Assembly (NCBI RefSeq): GCF_001644225.1
Contig: NZ_LSTV01000003.1
Coordinates: 186,001-250,000, forward strand
DNA from: Microbacterium oleivorans
GTDB lineage: Bacteria; Actinomycetota; Actinomycetes; Actinomycetales; Microbacteriaceae
Direction of reading: 5' to 3'
Length of the DNA: 64,000 nucleotides
The translations under genes and the position numbers were made by a program. This document shows, piece by piece, positions 16,121-24,898 of the stretch. The number at the start of each line of letters is the position of its first letter. Within the stretch, counting starts at the first letter, position 1. The notes under the pieces were generated by a model, which saw nothing but the letters and a program-made list of their open reading frames with translations, did not search any database and was not told the origin of the DNA.

Positions 16121-17302
16121 ATGAGGACCTACGACTATCTGATCGTCGGCGGCGGAATGGTGGCGGATGCGGCGGCGCGCGGCATCCGGGAACTGGATCC
16201 CGACGGGACGATCGGGATCCTCAGCGCGGACATCGACCCGCCGTACACGCGGCCGGCCTTGTCGAAGAAGCTCTGGACCGACCCGGACTTCACGTGGGAC
16301 CAGGTTCCGCTCGGCACCGTGGAGACGACCGGCGCCGAGCTGCGGCTCGAGACGCTCGTCACGGCCATCGATCGAGACGCGAAGACGGTCTCGATCGGTG
16401 ATGGGCACGAGCTCGGCTACCGCCGCCTGCTGCTCGCGACCGGCTCGAAGCCCCGCGAGATCCCGGCGCCGGAGGACGACCGCGTGCTGTTCTTCCGCTC
16501 GGCGGACGACTATCGGCGGTTGCGCGAACTCGCGGCACAGGGCGGTCGTGCCGTCGTGGTCGGCGGCGGCTACATCGGCGCCGAGATCGCGGCCGCGCTC
16601 GTACAGAACGGCGTCGAGACCGAGCTGGTGTTCCCGTCCGAGGTCCTCGGCGACGGCACGTTCCCGCCCGAGCTCGCCCGGCGTTACGAGCAGCTGTTCC
16701 GTGACGGAGGGGTCGAGCTCCGCCCGAACGCGCGCGTCGAAGAGGTCCGGACGGAGGGGAACCGCCTGCACGTCGTGCTCGAGGGCGGCGACGAACGACC
16801 GGCGGACATCGTCGTGCTCGGCCTCGGCGTCGACCCCGTGACCGACCTCGCCGAGCAGGCGGGCCTCGTCGTCGACGAGGGCGTCGTCGTCGACGAGCAC
16901 CTCGTCACGAGCGACGACGCGATCTGGGCTGCGGGCGACATCGCGTCGTACCCCGACCCGATCCTCGGGCGCACGCGCGTCGAGCACGTCGACAACGCGA
17001 ACGAGATGGGTGCCGCGGTCGGCCGCTCCATGGCGGGGGAGCGCCTGCCCTACACGCACACGCCGTATTTCTACTCAGCCGTGTTCGGCGTGCGATGGGA
17101 GGCGGTCGGCACGCTCGATCCCGAGAAGGACCCGCTCGTCGTCGACCTCGACGCGGACCGCACGGTCGTCTACTACCGCGACGAGTCCGGCGCTCCCGTC
17201 GGCGTGCTGCTCTGGAACGTCGAGGACGCTCGCGACCTCGCCCGCGCGGTGTTGGTCGACGGTGAGACGGATGCCGAGGCCCTCCGCGCGCGCATCGGCT
17301 GA
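16121..17302 (+). CDS. FAD-dependent NAD(P)H oxidoreductase, ferredoxin/rubredoxin reductase-like
   Basis: A 393-residue flavoprotein with two Rossmann motifs: FAD-binding IVGGGMVADAAARG at residues 7-20 and NAD(P)-binding VVGGGYIGAEIAAAL near 147-161. The DDAIWAAGDIASYPDP segment is the second FAD-contact motif. The C-terminal region has the reductase dimerisation-like fold. It belongs to the family that passes electrons from NAD(P)H to small ferredoxins or acts on nitrite or quinones; no ferredoxin or P450 gene is adjacent, so the partner is unknown. GGAGCG precedes the ATG. Confidence 0.9.
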   Translation: MRTYDYLIVGGGMVADAAARGIRELDPDGTIGILSADIDPPYTRPALSKKLWTDPDFTWDQVPLGTVETTGAELRLETLVTAIDRDAKTVSIGDGHELGYRRLLLATGSKPREIPAPEDDRVLFFRSADDYRRLRELAAQGGRAVVVGGGYIGAEIAAALVQNGVETELVFPSEVLGDGTFPPELARRYEQLFRDGGVELRPNARVEEVRTEGNRLHVVLEGGDERPADIVVLGLGVDPVTDLAEQAGLVVDEGVVVDEHLVTSDDAIWAAGDIASYPDPILGRTRVEHVDNANEMGAAVGRSMAGERLPYTHTPYFYSAVFGVRWEAVGTLDPEKDPLVVDLDADRTVVYYRDESGAPVGVLLWNVEDARDLARAVLVDGETDAEALRARIG

Positions 17303-17344
17303 GTCCCGGGTGCGGGGGTCCCGCATCTGTGCCAGGGTGGGCGC

Positions 17345-17854
17345 ATGCGCCGCTCCCTCGTGACCGCCGTGGCCGGCTGCCTCGTCGTCACCACAGGTCT
17401 GACGGGCTGCGCGTCCGAGTCTGCCGTGACGCTCGGGAGCGGTTACGTAGTCTGCGCCCCATCGGATGGGCGGATGATCACCTTCGGCGATGTCGCAAGA
17501 GCGTCCGAGGGGGCGGCGGTCGTGATGGATTCGGTCGAGCTCGTGGATCCCGAAGGTCTCGAGCTCCGAGAGACCTACCTGGTCCCCATCGAGAACAGTA
17601 CGAGCCTCGGCGCCGACGCCTACCCGCCGGATCCTCAGTTCTGGGATCGCCGGCTCGACGTCCGCGGCACGGTGGTCGACGCGGGTGCGGAGATGACCGT
17701 GATGTTCGCCGTCGCCCCTGTCGGGGGCGGTGAGGTCCACCGGTCGGAGGGATACGTCGTGCGGTATTGGCTCGATGGGCGGTTGGTGGCCGCGACCAGC
17801 GACGGCCAGTTCGTCATCGCGCCAGACTGCGCCGCAACCGAGGACCCCGAGTAG
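17345..17854 (+). CDS. Hypothetical lipoprotein
   Basis: A 169-residue secreted lipoprotein: signal peptide MRRSLVTAVAGCLVVTTGL and lipobox LTGC, then a mainly beta-strand domain. I do not recognise the domain. CAGGGT six bases before the ATG fits the leaderless promoter form. It ends 34 bases before the remains of a histidine kinase gene on the other strand. Confidence 0.75.
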   Translation: MRRSLVTAVAGCLVVTTGLTGCASESAVTLGSGYVVCAPSDGRMITFGDVARASEGAAVVMDSVELVDPEGLELRETYLVPIENSTSLGADAYPPDPQFWDRRLDVRGTVVDAGAEMTVMFAVAPVGGGEVHRSEGYVVRYWLDGRLVAATSDGQFVIAPDCAATEDPE

Positions 17855-17887
17855 AGCGCCGCGGACCTCCGCGCCCCGGACGCGGAC

Positions 17888-18415
17888 TCAGGCGAGCGGC
17901 AGCGTGATCGTGACGGTCGTCCCGATGCCGACCTCGCTGTCGATCTCGAGGGTGCCGCGGTGCTCGGAGATGGACGCCGCGACACTCGCCAGCCCGATCC
18001 CCGACCCGCCGTCCCACGTCGAACGTCCGCTGGCGTTCGCGGGCGTTCCGGGACGCGTCCGCCATGAGCACGCTCGCCATCGCCCCGCGATGCTCGCTGG
18101 TCTCGATCGCGAGGCGGAGGTGCCGGTTCTCGCCGCCCAGATCCTCCTCGAGCAGGTCGAGATAGCCGCGCAGGGCTGTCACGGGCGAGATCAAGTCGTG
18201 GGCGAAGGTGCGCTGCAGCGAGACCTGCTCATCCTCGGCGCGCTTCTCGCCGCTGATGTCACGCACGATCTTCTGCTCTCGTCGGCCGTGTACCCCTTGA
18301 GCGTCTCGGCACCGGCGTTCCAGCCGCGGACGACGCCGTCGGGATCGAGCTTAACGATGGCGAAGAGGGCGACCTGCTCCTCCCACGCCTCGAGGACGTC
18401 TGCGCGTGTTCTCAT
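17888..18415 (-). pseudogene. Decayed PAS-domain sensor histidine kinase
   Basis: Pieces of one kinase remain in order on the minus strand but in different frames. From the ATG at 18415: a PAS N-terminus (WEEQVALFAIVKLDPDGVVR, then GWNAGAETLKGY). After a frame change near 18275: the end of the PAS region and the phospho-acceptor helix KIVRDISGEKRAED, then QRTFAHDLISPVTALRGYL. After another change near 18000: the last ATPase box GSGIGLASVAASISEHRG and the end TTVTITLPLA, stop at 17888. Most of the PAS core and of the ATPase domain is deleted. About 175 codons remain of an expected 350 or more. No partner regulator is next to it. Confidence 0.8.
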
Positions 18416-18488
18416 GATCGCCCGTCCCGTCCAGTGGGTGTGTGGGCCCAGCCGAGAAGCAGTTGGGTGGTGGACGCGCAGAGAGCGG

Positions 18489-19496
18489 ATGCCGGTGCTC
18501 GCCGATCCGATGTCGTCACCGCGACGAATCACCACTGTGAGGGGGAGCGAGCACCGCGAGACGCCGTCGACGGCGCGAACTCGGCTGACGACGGATGCCG
18601 CGGCTCTGGGCCTGCGGACGGTCCGGGTCCCGACGGCAGTCGGTGTCGTCTCGGTACGCGTGGGCGATCGGCGTGGACCGGTCGCCACCGTATTCCTGCA
18701 CGGCGCAGCAGGGTCGTGGACCACCTGGACGCCGTTGCTGGAAGAGGCCGCTCGCAGCGGGGCGCCGCTGCCGGACGTCGTGGCGTTCGATATCCCTGGC
18801 TGGGGTGAGAGCGAGTCACCGCGCGACGGTGTCGACATCGTGCGTACGACAACCGCCGTCCTCGAGGTCATCGAGCGGCTGGGTTACCGGCGGTCGGTGG
18901 TCGTCGGGCATTCACTCGGGGGTGCGCTGGCCTTGGACCTCGCGGCCCGGGCCCCGGAGATGACGGACGGGGTGGTCCTCGTGTCCCCGTCCGGGGCCGC
19001 CGCGTTCGACGCCGTGCGGCGACCGATCCGAGGCGGTCTGCGCCTGCCGGGATTGGCGGGGATGCTCCTCGCGATGCGGTTCCTCCGCACCCTGGGCGGT
19101 GCGGCGGCGGGGTTCCTGCGTCGACTCGAGCGGGCCGGATTGCTCCGCGTGCTGAGCTCACCTCTCTTCGCTGCGCCGCGCGACATCGACCCCTCTGTCA
19201 TCCGCGCGCTCGCCGCTGAGATCCGTCCCGCTGCGTTCGTCGCCGCCGCCCGTGCGGCCGCCGCCTACGACGAGTCGTCGTGGCGCGGCATCCGCTGCCC
19301 GGTCAGGGCGGTCCAGGGTGACCGCGATGTCTTCGTGGGTGAAGGGGATGCGGCGGCGTTGTCGGCCGCGATCGTGGACTTCCGCGAGACGACGCTGGAC
19401 GGCGTCGGGCATTTCGCGGCGATCGAAAGGCCGGCGGCGGTGCTTGCTCTGATGAAACGCGTCGTCGCTGACGTCAGCGCGCGGCGCCCTCGATGA
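18489..19496 (+). CDS. Alpha/beta-fold hydrolase
   Basis: A serine hydrolase of the alpha/beta superfamily. Oxyanion-region HG in FLHGAAGSWTTW, nucleophile elbow GHSLGG, acid in QGDRDVF and catalytic His in DGVGHFAAIERP are all present. The substrate is unknown; the family includes esterases, lipases and C-C hydrolases. The start is uncertain: ATG 18489, ATG 18510 and GTG 18537 are all in frame, and none has a clear ribosome site or leaderless element; conserved sequence begins near LRTVRVPTAVGVV. It converges on and overlaps the next gene by 23 bases. Confidence 0.88.
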   Translation: MPVLADPMSSPRRITTVRGSEHRETPSTARTRLTTDAAALGLRTVRVPTAVGVVSVRVGDRRGPVATVFLHGAAGSWTTWTPLLEEAARSGAPLPDVVAFDIPGWGESESPRDGVDIVRTTTAVLEVIERLGYRRSVVVGHSLGGALALDLAARAPEMTDGVVLVSPSGAAAFDAVRRPIRGGLRLPGLAGMLLAMRFLRTLGGAAAGFLRRLERAGLLRVLSSPLFAAPRDIDPSVIRALAAEIRPAAFVAAARAAAAYDESSWRGIRCPVRAVQGDRDVFVGEGDAAALSAAIVDFRETTLDGVGHFAAIERPAAVLALMKRVVADVSARRPR

Positions 19497-20472
19497 GGGC
19501 GGGCACCACGTCCGCGACGATCGGGCGGTGGTCGGTGCGGATGCCGGGGACGTCGAGGGTCGCGACTCTCTCGGCATCCCACCTCTCGGAAACGAGCACG
19601 TTGTCGATCGCCGCGCCGAACAGCGGCGGAATCGACGCGGGCCACGACGGCGCGAACGCGGCAGCGGATCGGCAGAAGCCGAGCCTGCCGCGTGGCATGT
19701 TGGGGGCGACGGCGTTGAAATCTCCGGCGGCGATCGCATCGGGTGACGCGCACTGCTCCGCGATCCAGTCGAGGCCGCGATCCCGCAGAGTCGTGTCCCC
19801 GTCGATACCGGGGCGGACGAGGTGCACGGCGACGATCTCGGGAGCGGCGCCGTCGGTCTCGGGCGTCAGGACGAATCCAGAGGTCGCGCCCGAGTCGTCC
19901 GCCGCGCTGACGCGGAAGGGCGGCAGGTCGTCGGTGACCAGAACGGTGACGGCGATGCCGCGTACCCCGTAGCTGACGTAGCCCGCCGGCAGGTCGCCGG
20001 ACTGGAGGTTCCCCTCGTACAGCTCGCTGAACACGACGACATCCGGCTCGAGCGTCTCGATCAGTCGGTTCCGCGCGACAGGGCTCTCCGCCGTCTGCTG
20101 CACGTTCCACGCGAGCAGGCGGAGAGCGTCGGTGGAGCGAGCGGGAAGGGACTCCGGGGGTATCGGCGCCGGCGTCACCGCGAGGGTCACCACCATCGCT
20201 GCGAGGAGGCCCGCCGACACGCTGCCGGTGACGATGCGTGCTGGGCGCGATGCGCGGCCGGATGCCACGGCCACGGCGCTCAGCACGAGAGAGGCGCCGA
20301 GCAGCCCGGCGAACACGATGCCGGGGAACGCGAGCGCTCCGCTGAAGAGCCCCCACCTCGCTCCGAAACCGACCTGCAGCCCGGTGATGTAGACGAGCGC
20401 GATCACGCCGAGTGCGGCCGCGCACGCGGTGAGGAACGTGCCGCGCCGGGTCGGTCGATCCTTCTCCGGCAT
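19474..20472 (-). CDS. Membrane-anchored endonuclease/exonuclease/phosphatase-family protein
   Basis: A 332-residue protein with three N-terminal membrane segments (about 14-35, 42-62, 72-95) and an external EEP domain. The domain has RLLAWNVQQT (metal-binding Asn), VVVFSEL (Glu), AAGDFNAV (Asp/Asn) and the terminal catalytic RTDHRPIVADV. Such proteins are usually phosphodiesterases acting on lipids or nucleic acids outside the membrane. GGGAGGAGA eight bases before the ATG at 20472 decides the start against an upstream in-frame ATG. Confidence 0.88.
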   Translation of the reverse strand: MPEKDRPTRRGTFLTACAAALGVIALVYITGLQVGFGARWGLFSGALAFPGIVFAGLLGASLVLSAVAVASGRASRPARIVTGSVSAGLLAAMVVTLAVTPAPIPPESLPARSTDALRLLAWNVQQTAESPVARNRLIETLEPDVVVFSELYEGNLQSGDLPAGYVSYGVRGIAVTVLVTDDLPPFRVSAADDSGATSGFVLTPETDGAAPEIVAVHLVRPGIDGDTTLRDRGLDWIAEQCASPDAIAAGDFNAVAPNMPRGRLGFCRSAAAFAPSWPASIPPLFGAAIDNVLVSERWDAERVATLDVPGIRTDHRPIVADVVPALIEGAAR

Positions 20473-20537
20473 CTCGTGAGTCTCCTCCCTCGCCGATGCG
20501 ACGCGACGCGCGCGCCGCAGGCTCACGCTATCGGTGC

Positions 20538-20568
20538 TTGACCTCGCCCCAGGGGCATGGCCGAGGCT
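20538..20568 (+). promoter_or_regulatory. MerR-type promoter with long spacer
   Basis: TTGACC at 20538-20543 and GAGGCT at 20563-20568 are 19 bp apart, the long spacer typical of promoters controlled by MerR-family proteins, with a weak dyad (CGCCCC, GGGGC) between. Six bases after the -10 comes the GTG at 20575. It suggests autoregulation of the MerR gene and a leaderless transcript. Confidence 0.55.
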
Positions 20569-20574
20569 GAGCAC

Positions 20575-21408
20575 GTGACAGAACACGAGGAGTGGATGAC
20601 CGCCGGACGGTTCGGCGCAGAGACGCTGCTGTCCGCGAAGGCGCTGCGAATCTACGCCGAGCGCGGGCTGCTGCAGCCGCGCCGCATCGATGAGAGCACC
20701 GGCTACCGCTACTACTCGGCCGATCAGGTGCCGACCGGATGGCTGATCGCGCTGCTGCGCTCAGCGGATCTGTCCCTCGATCGGATCGCGGCGATCATCG
20801 AGGCCGCCGACACCGATCCGGTCGCTGCGGTCACCCTGCTGGACGACGCCATCGACGCGATGTATCGCCGCAACGAGTCCAACGCCGTCGTGCTCGCCCG
20901 AGCGCGGCTGCATCTCACGAAGGAGAATCACATGTCCACTGTCGAGACCGCGATCGAAGCCGACCGCCCCGTGATGAGCGTGATGCGTCGGATGGCGCCG
21001 CACGAGATGGACGAGGTGATCCACACCGAGGTCGGCCGCCTGCGCGACCTCGCCACGCGCCACGGCCTGTGCCCGACCGGCGACGCGTTCGGGGTGTTCC
21101 ACGCCCCGGTGACGGACGACTCCGACGGACCGCTCGAGATCGTGCTTCCCGTCGACGGTCTCATCGACGAGACCGACGGCGTGCGCAGCTATCGGATGAC
21201 CGGGGGACAGGTCGCGCTCCGGCACGCGGAAGGTCGCGAGACGGACTTCCCCGAGATCCTCGCGCTCTACGACGAGGTGCACGCGTGGATCACGGATGCC
21301 GGGGCCACCCCGGTCGGCCCGCCCCGGGAGATCTGGCACAACTCACCCCGAGATGACGAGGATCTCCGGCTGACGGTCGCCTGGCCGTTCGCGGACGGAG
21401 GCCGCTGA
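20575..21408 (+). CDS. MerR-family regulator with GyrI-like effector domain
   Basis: A 277-residue regulator: N-terminal winged helix (ALRIYAERGLLQPRRIDEST, then GYRYYSADQV), a linker coiled coil and, from about residue 120, a GyrI-like ligand-binding domain (PVMSVMRRMAPHEMDEVI). Such proteins (BmrR type) sense lipophilic cationic drugs. The first HTH helix is unusual: GAETLLSAKALRIY has L-S-A where most relatives have V-S-A/T. Start codons at 20557 (ATG), 20575 (GTG) and 20596 (ATG) are possible; the promoter ends six bases before 20575, which I chose. No efflux gene is adjacent. Confidence 0.85.
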   Translation: MTEHEEWMTAGRFGAETLLSAKALRIYAERGLLQPRRIDESTGYRYYSADQVPTGWLIALLRSADLSLDRIAAIIEAADTDPVAAVTLLDDAIDAMYRRNESNAVVLARARLHLTKENHMSTVETAIEADRPVMSVMRRMAPHEMDEVIHTEVGRLRDLATRHGLCPTGDAFGVFHAPVTDDSDGPLEIVLPVDGLIDETDGVRSYRMTGGQVALRHAEGRETDFPEILALYDEVHAWITDAGATPVGPPREIWHNSPRDDEDLRLTVAWPFADGGR

Positions 21409-21432
21409 CCGCCGCCGAGAGCTCGATGGCCT

Positions 21433-22476
21433 TCAGAGCCGCCGCACCATCGCGACGACCCGGTGCGTCGCGATGAATCCGACCCCCTCGTAGAGCCGGT
21501 TGGCTCCGGTGGGGGAGTCGGTGTCGACATCGAGCACGGCACGCTCCAGCCCCTCGGCCGTGATCGCCTCGAGCGCCGCCGCGATGACGAGCGGCGCGAG
21601 CCCCTGCCGGCGATGCGATCGGATGACCCCAATGAGGTCGATGTAGGCGTGCGATGCACCGAGGGCGGCGAAGTCGTGCTCATTGACCGAGGCGAGACAG
21701 AACGCGACGATCTGCCCGTCATCGGTGACGGCCATGCGGGACAGGTCGGGTCGGAAGAAGTCGCCGCCGACGAACTGCTGCCAGCGTTCCTCGTTCGACG
21801 GCAGGCTTCCCCAGTGATCGCGGAAGGCGTCGTTGCGCGCGGCGAGGGCGTCGGCATCCCGTGCCCGGTCATACGGCACGAGCGAGATGCCCTGCGGCAC
21901 CGGAAGGGCGGTCACGGGCTGGGCGAGGTCGCGCTCCATCGTCGAGAACCAGCGCTCGGCGGTATACCCCTGCGCCGCCAGGATCGTGGCGTGGTCGGTG
22001 TTGGGCTCTTCGACGTACGCCTTGAGTCGGCCCTCCGACCCGCCGCCCTCGAGCGATTGAGCCGCCCGCGCGACCTGCTGCTGCGCCCGCGCGTCGAGCC
22101 AGCCCAGCAGTGCTGTTCCGATGCCGCGGCGGCGCCACTGCGGGTGGACCGCGCCGCTCAGGTCGACCGACAGCATCCCTCCGGCCCGCGACGGGTGCAG
22201 GGCACTGACGCCGGTCGCGACGATCTCGCCGTCGGCGGTGACGGCGACCAGGGTGTCGCGCGCGGGGTCGATGTGCGTCGACTCGAACGCCTCGGCCACG
22301 TCTTGCCGCGGAGTCGTCCACGTGGGGTGGTCGATCGCGTCTGCCGCGCTGACGACCGCGTGGATCGCGTCGATGTCGGCGGATGCCGCTGCGCGCCAGA
22401 CGGCGATCGCCGGATGAGAGGGGAGCTGGGGCCCGGGTGTCTTCTCGAGACGATCGGCGAGGTGCGCGGGGGTCAC
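21433..22476 (-). CDS. Tandem GNAT-family N-acetyltransferase
   Basis: A 347-residue protein made of two GNAT folds. The first carries the acetyl-CoA loop VHPQWRRRGIGTALLGW near residues 118-134; the second has VIRSHRRQGLAPLVIAAAL near 287-305. Both pyrophosphate loops look usable (RRRGIGT; RRQGLA). Substrate unknown; related proteins acetylate aminoglycosides, mycothiol precursors or peptides. The GTG at 22476 is chosen since TAGTGT lies seven bases upstream on that strand. Confidence 0.87.
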   Translation of the reverse strand: MTPAHLADRLEKTPGPQLPSHPAIAVWRAAASADIDAIHAVVSAADAIDHPTWTTPRQDVAEAFESTHIDPARDTLVAVTADGEIVATGVSALHPSRAGGMLSVDLSGAVHPQWRRRGIGTALLGWLDARAQQQVARAAQSLEGGGSEGRLKAYVEEPNTDHATILAAQGYTAERWFSTMERDLAQPVTALPVPQGISLVPYDRARDADALAARNDAFRDHWGSLPSNEERWQQFVGGDFFRPDLSRMAVTDDGQIVAFCLASVNEHDFAALGASHAYIDLIGVIRSHRRQGLAPLVIAAALEAITAEGLERAVLDVDTDSPTGANRLYEGVGFIATHRVVAMVRRL

Positions 22477-22575
22477 CGGGCCGACACTACTCGACGCCGT
22501 CGACGGCCCGTCCCCGCGCGCCGATGCGAGACAAGCCCGTTGTCCTGCCACCCCTCAGCCCCCTAGTGTCCGGTC

Positions 22576-22653
22576 ATGGGGACAGACACACGAGCCGCGC
22601 TCGAGACGCGCCTGCAAGAACTCATCGCCGCCACTCCCGAAGCGGTGGTGTGA
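22576..22653 (+). CDS. 25-residue leader ORF coupled to the next gene
   Basis: The ATG is preceded by TAGTGT (22564-22569) and exactly six bases. The encoded peptide (starts MGTDTRAALETRLQELIAA) is a short amphipathic helix. Its TGA (22651-22653) overlaps the GTG at 22650 of the following membrane-protein gene in a GTGA junction. It may be a short protein or mainly a device that delivers ribosomes to the next start. Confidence 0.5.
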   Translation: MGTDTRAALETRLQELIAATPEAVV

Positions 22654-23174
22654 GGATGCCGCGTAGAAGAGCGCCCCTGCGGGAGCAGGCGTTCCGGATC
22701 GGGACGCTGATGGCCGGTCCTGTGATCGCCCTCCTGGTGTTCGCCGGTCTCGCCGCGACAGGAATCTTCGAACCCGTGTCGCCGCTCGTCATCGTCATCG
22801 TCCTCGTGGCCATGGTGGTCCTCGCGGCGATCGGCGGGGGCATCGGCATGCTGGTGGGGAACCGCCTGGTGGGGGAGAGTATCGAACTCGCCGTGCGAGC
22901 TCCAGGGGACAAATGGCGTCACGCCCGCGCTGACGTGTCGCCCGGGAGGATGCGGTTGCAGAAGTACCGGTGGCAGCTGCGGATCCCCGCCGGCGAACCG
23001 ATGGACCTCGACGTCGACCATGTGGGATCGGAGGAACGCAAGTCGAAGCCCTCCCAGTGGTGGTCGATGAACCCGCAGATAAGGATTGTCGACGTGCAGA
23101 CGCCGCAGGGCACGTTCGAAATGGGAGCGTTGCCCAGTCACCTCTCGGAGCTGCGCCAGCGTCTCAGAGGCTGA
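22650..23174 (+). CDS. Membrane protein of unknown function
   Basis: A 174-residue protein with two membrane segments (about 23-42 and 51-75; LVIVIVLVAMVVLAAIGGGI in the second) and a soluble C-terminal half with many beta strands and a conserved-looking QKYRWQLRIPAGEPMDLDV stretch. No function is known to me. I chose the GTG at 22650 because it overlaps the stop of the short upstream ORF; an ATG six bases later is an alternative. Confidence 0.7.
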   Translation: MRMPRRRAPLREQAFRIGTLMAGPVIALLVFAGLAATGIFEPVSPLVIVIVLVAMVVLAAIGGGIGMLVGNRLVGESIELAVRAPGDKWRHARADVSPGRMRLQKYRWQLRIPAGEPMDLDVDHVGSEERKSKPSQWWSMNPQIRIVDVQTPQGTFEMGALPSHLSELRQRLRG

Positions 23175-23319
23175 GCCCCTGCGGCATCCGCCCCGCTTCC
23201 GCAAGAGCGAGCTTTCGCTCACACGACCGGCCAGAGTGAGACGCATCAGCTCGCCTCGCGTGCCGCTCTTCGGTTCATCCGATCGCGTGTTCGCTCCGAA
23301 CACCTGTTGAAGGGATGAC

Positions 23320-24873
23320 ATGAGCACTCACACCAGCGGTAAGCGGTTCACTCTGTGGGCCGCCCTCTCGGGGATCGTCGCGGGCGCGGTGTTCCTCGCC
23401 ATCGCCGAACTCGCAGCCCTCCTGTTCTCGAGCACGGCGAGTCCGATCCTCGCCGTGGGGTCGTTCGTCGTCGACATCGTGCCGCGGCCGCTCAAGGAGT
23501 TCGCGATCACGACGTTCGGCGAGTACGACAAGGTCGCTCTGCTCGCGGGGCTCGGCCTCGCGGTCGCGATCGCGTCGGCGATCGCCGGCATCCTCGAGTA
23601 CGTGCGACCGCCCGTCGGCGTGATTGCGCTCTTCGTCGCGGGGATCCTGTCGGGTGCGGCGATCGTCACCCGCGCCGACGCCACGCCGCTTGCGTTCCTT
23701 CCGCCCACGCTCGGCACGCTCGGCTCCGCCGCGGTCCTGTTCCTGCTCGGACGGTGGCTGCGCGGCTGGCGAGACGACACCCACACCGGTGAGGCACAGG
23801 GCCTCGACCGCCGCCGCTTCCTGCTGACGACCGCTATCGCCGGGGCATCCGCTGTCGTCGGGGGCGTCACGGCCCGCGCGGTGAGCGCCGCCACCGCTTC
23901 GGCCGACGCGATCCGTCGGGCGCTCAAGCTGCCCGCCCCGAGAAGCACCGTGACGATCCCCGCGGGTGCCGAGCTCGACGTGAAGGGCATCAGCCCCCTG
24001 ATCACCCCGAACGCCGACTTCTACCGCGTCGACACGGCGCTCACCGTGCCGACGGTCGACCCCTCGACGTGGCGGCTCGTCATCGACGGCATGGTCGACC
24101 GGCGCGTCGAGCTCAGCTTCCAGGACCTGCTCGACATGGGTCTCGACGAGTACGCGATCACGCTCACGTGCGTCTCGAACGAGGTCGGCGGTGGGCTCGT
24201 CGGCAACGCGATCTGGCAGGGCGTGCCGCTGCGCGAGGTGCTGAAGATGGCGGGACCGAAGGCGGATGCCGACATGATCCTCTCCCGCAGCGTCGACGGC
24301 TACACGGCGAGCACTCCGCTGTCTGCGGGGACCGACGAGAACCTCGACGCGATCCTCGCCGTCGCGATGAACGGCGAACCGCTGCCGCCCGAGCACGGCT
24401 TCCCGGTCCGCATGGTGATCCCCGGCCTCTACGGCTACGTCTCGGCCACGAAGTGGGTCACCGAGCTGAAGATCACGACGTTCGCCGCCGACGAGGCGTA
24501 TTGGACGCCGCGCGGATACTCCGCGGAGGCGCCCATCAAGTTCTCCTCCCGCGTCGACACCCCGAAGAGCGGCACCCCCGTCGCTGCCGGCAAGGTCCCC
24601 ATCGCCGGCGTCGCGTGGGCGCAGACGGTGGGCATCGAGCGCGTCGAGGTCAGCATCGACGACGGCGACTGGCAGGCGGCGAAGCTCTCGAACCCGATCA
24701 ACGAGGACACCTGGGTCCAGTGGGTGCTCGAGTGGGATGCGACGCCGGGGCCGCACTACGTGGCCGTGCGCGCGATCAACAAGAACGGCGAAACGCAGAT
24801 CGAGGAGCGTGCGCCGATCGCGCCCGACGGCTCGACCGGCTGGCAGCGCTCGCTCATCACCGTCTCATCGTGA
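23320..24873 (+). CDS. Membrane-anchored molybdopterin oxidoreductase, sulfite oxidase family
   Basis: A 517-residue protein. The first ~150 residues hold four membrane segments; a fifth (RRRFLLTTAIAGASAVVGG, about 167-186) resembles a Tat-type anchor. The Moco domain follows (about 215-400) with the molybdenum ligand Cys284 in ITLTCVSNEVGGG, and a C-terminal Mo-co dimerisation-like domain. The active site therefore faces outside. Substrate may be sulfite or another oxo compound; no cytochrome is encoded next to it. AAGGGATG precedes the ATG. It opens the molybdenum island and is probably the main consumer of the cofactor made there. Confidence 0.9.
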   Translation: MSTHTSGKRFTLWAALSGIVAGAVFLAIAELAALLFSSTASPILAVGSFVVDIVPRPLKEFAITTFGEYDKVALLAGLGLAVAIASAIAGILEYVRPPVGVIALFVAGILSGAAIVTRADATPLAFLPPTLGTLGSAAVLFLLGRWLRGWRDDTHTGEAQGLDRRRFLLTTAIAGASAVVGGVTARAVSAATASADAIRRALKLPAPRSTVTIPAGAELDVKGISPLITPNADFYRVDTALTVPTVDPSTWRLVIDGMVDRRVELSFQDLLDMGLDEYAITLTCVSNEVGGGLVGNAIWQGVPLREVLKMAGPKADADMILSRSVDGYTASTPLSAGTDENLDAILAVAMNGEPLPPEHGFPVRMVIPGLYGYVSATKWVTELKITTFAADEAYWTPRGYSAEAPIKFSSRVDTPKSGTPVAAGKVPIAGVAWAQTVGIERVEVSIDDGDWQAAKLSNPINEDTWVQWVLEWDATPGPHYVAVRAINKNGETQIEERAPIAPDGSTGWQRSLITVSS

Positions 24874-24886
24874 GCCCGCGGCCGTC

Positions 24887-24892
24887 TAGGGT
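24887..24892 (+). promoter_or_regulatory. Leaderless -10 element TAGGGT for mog
   Basis: TAGGGT is followed by six bases and the GTG at 24899, giving the Mog/MoaE pair its own promoter 14 bases after the oxidoreductase stop. Confidence 0.55.
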
Positions 24893-24898
24893 GAGCCT

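Noticed and set aside
17635..17985. Ser/Arg-rich minus-strand frame as a separate gene
   Set aside because: Shadow of the lipoprotein gene and of the kinase remnant in the wrong frame.
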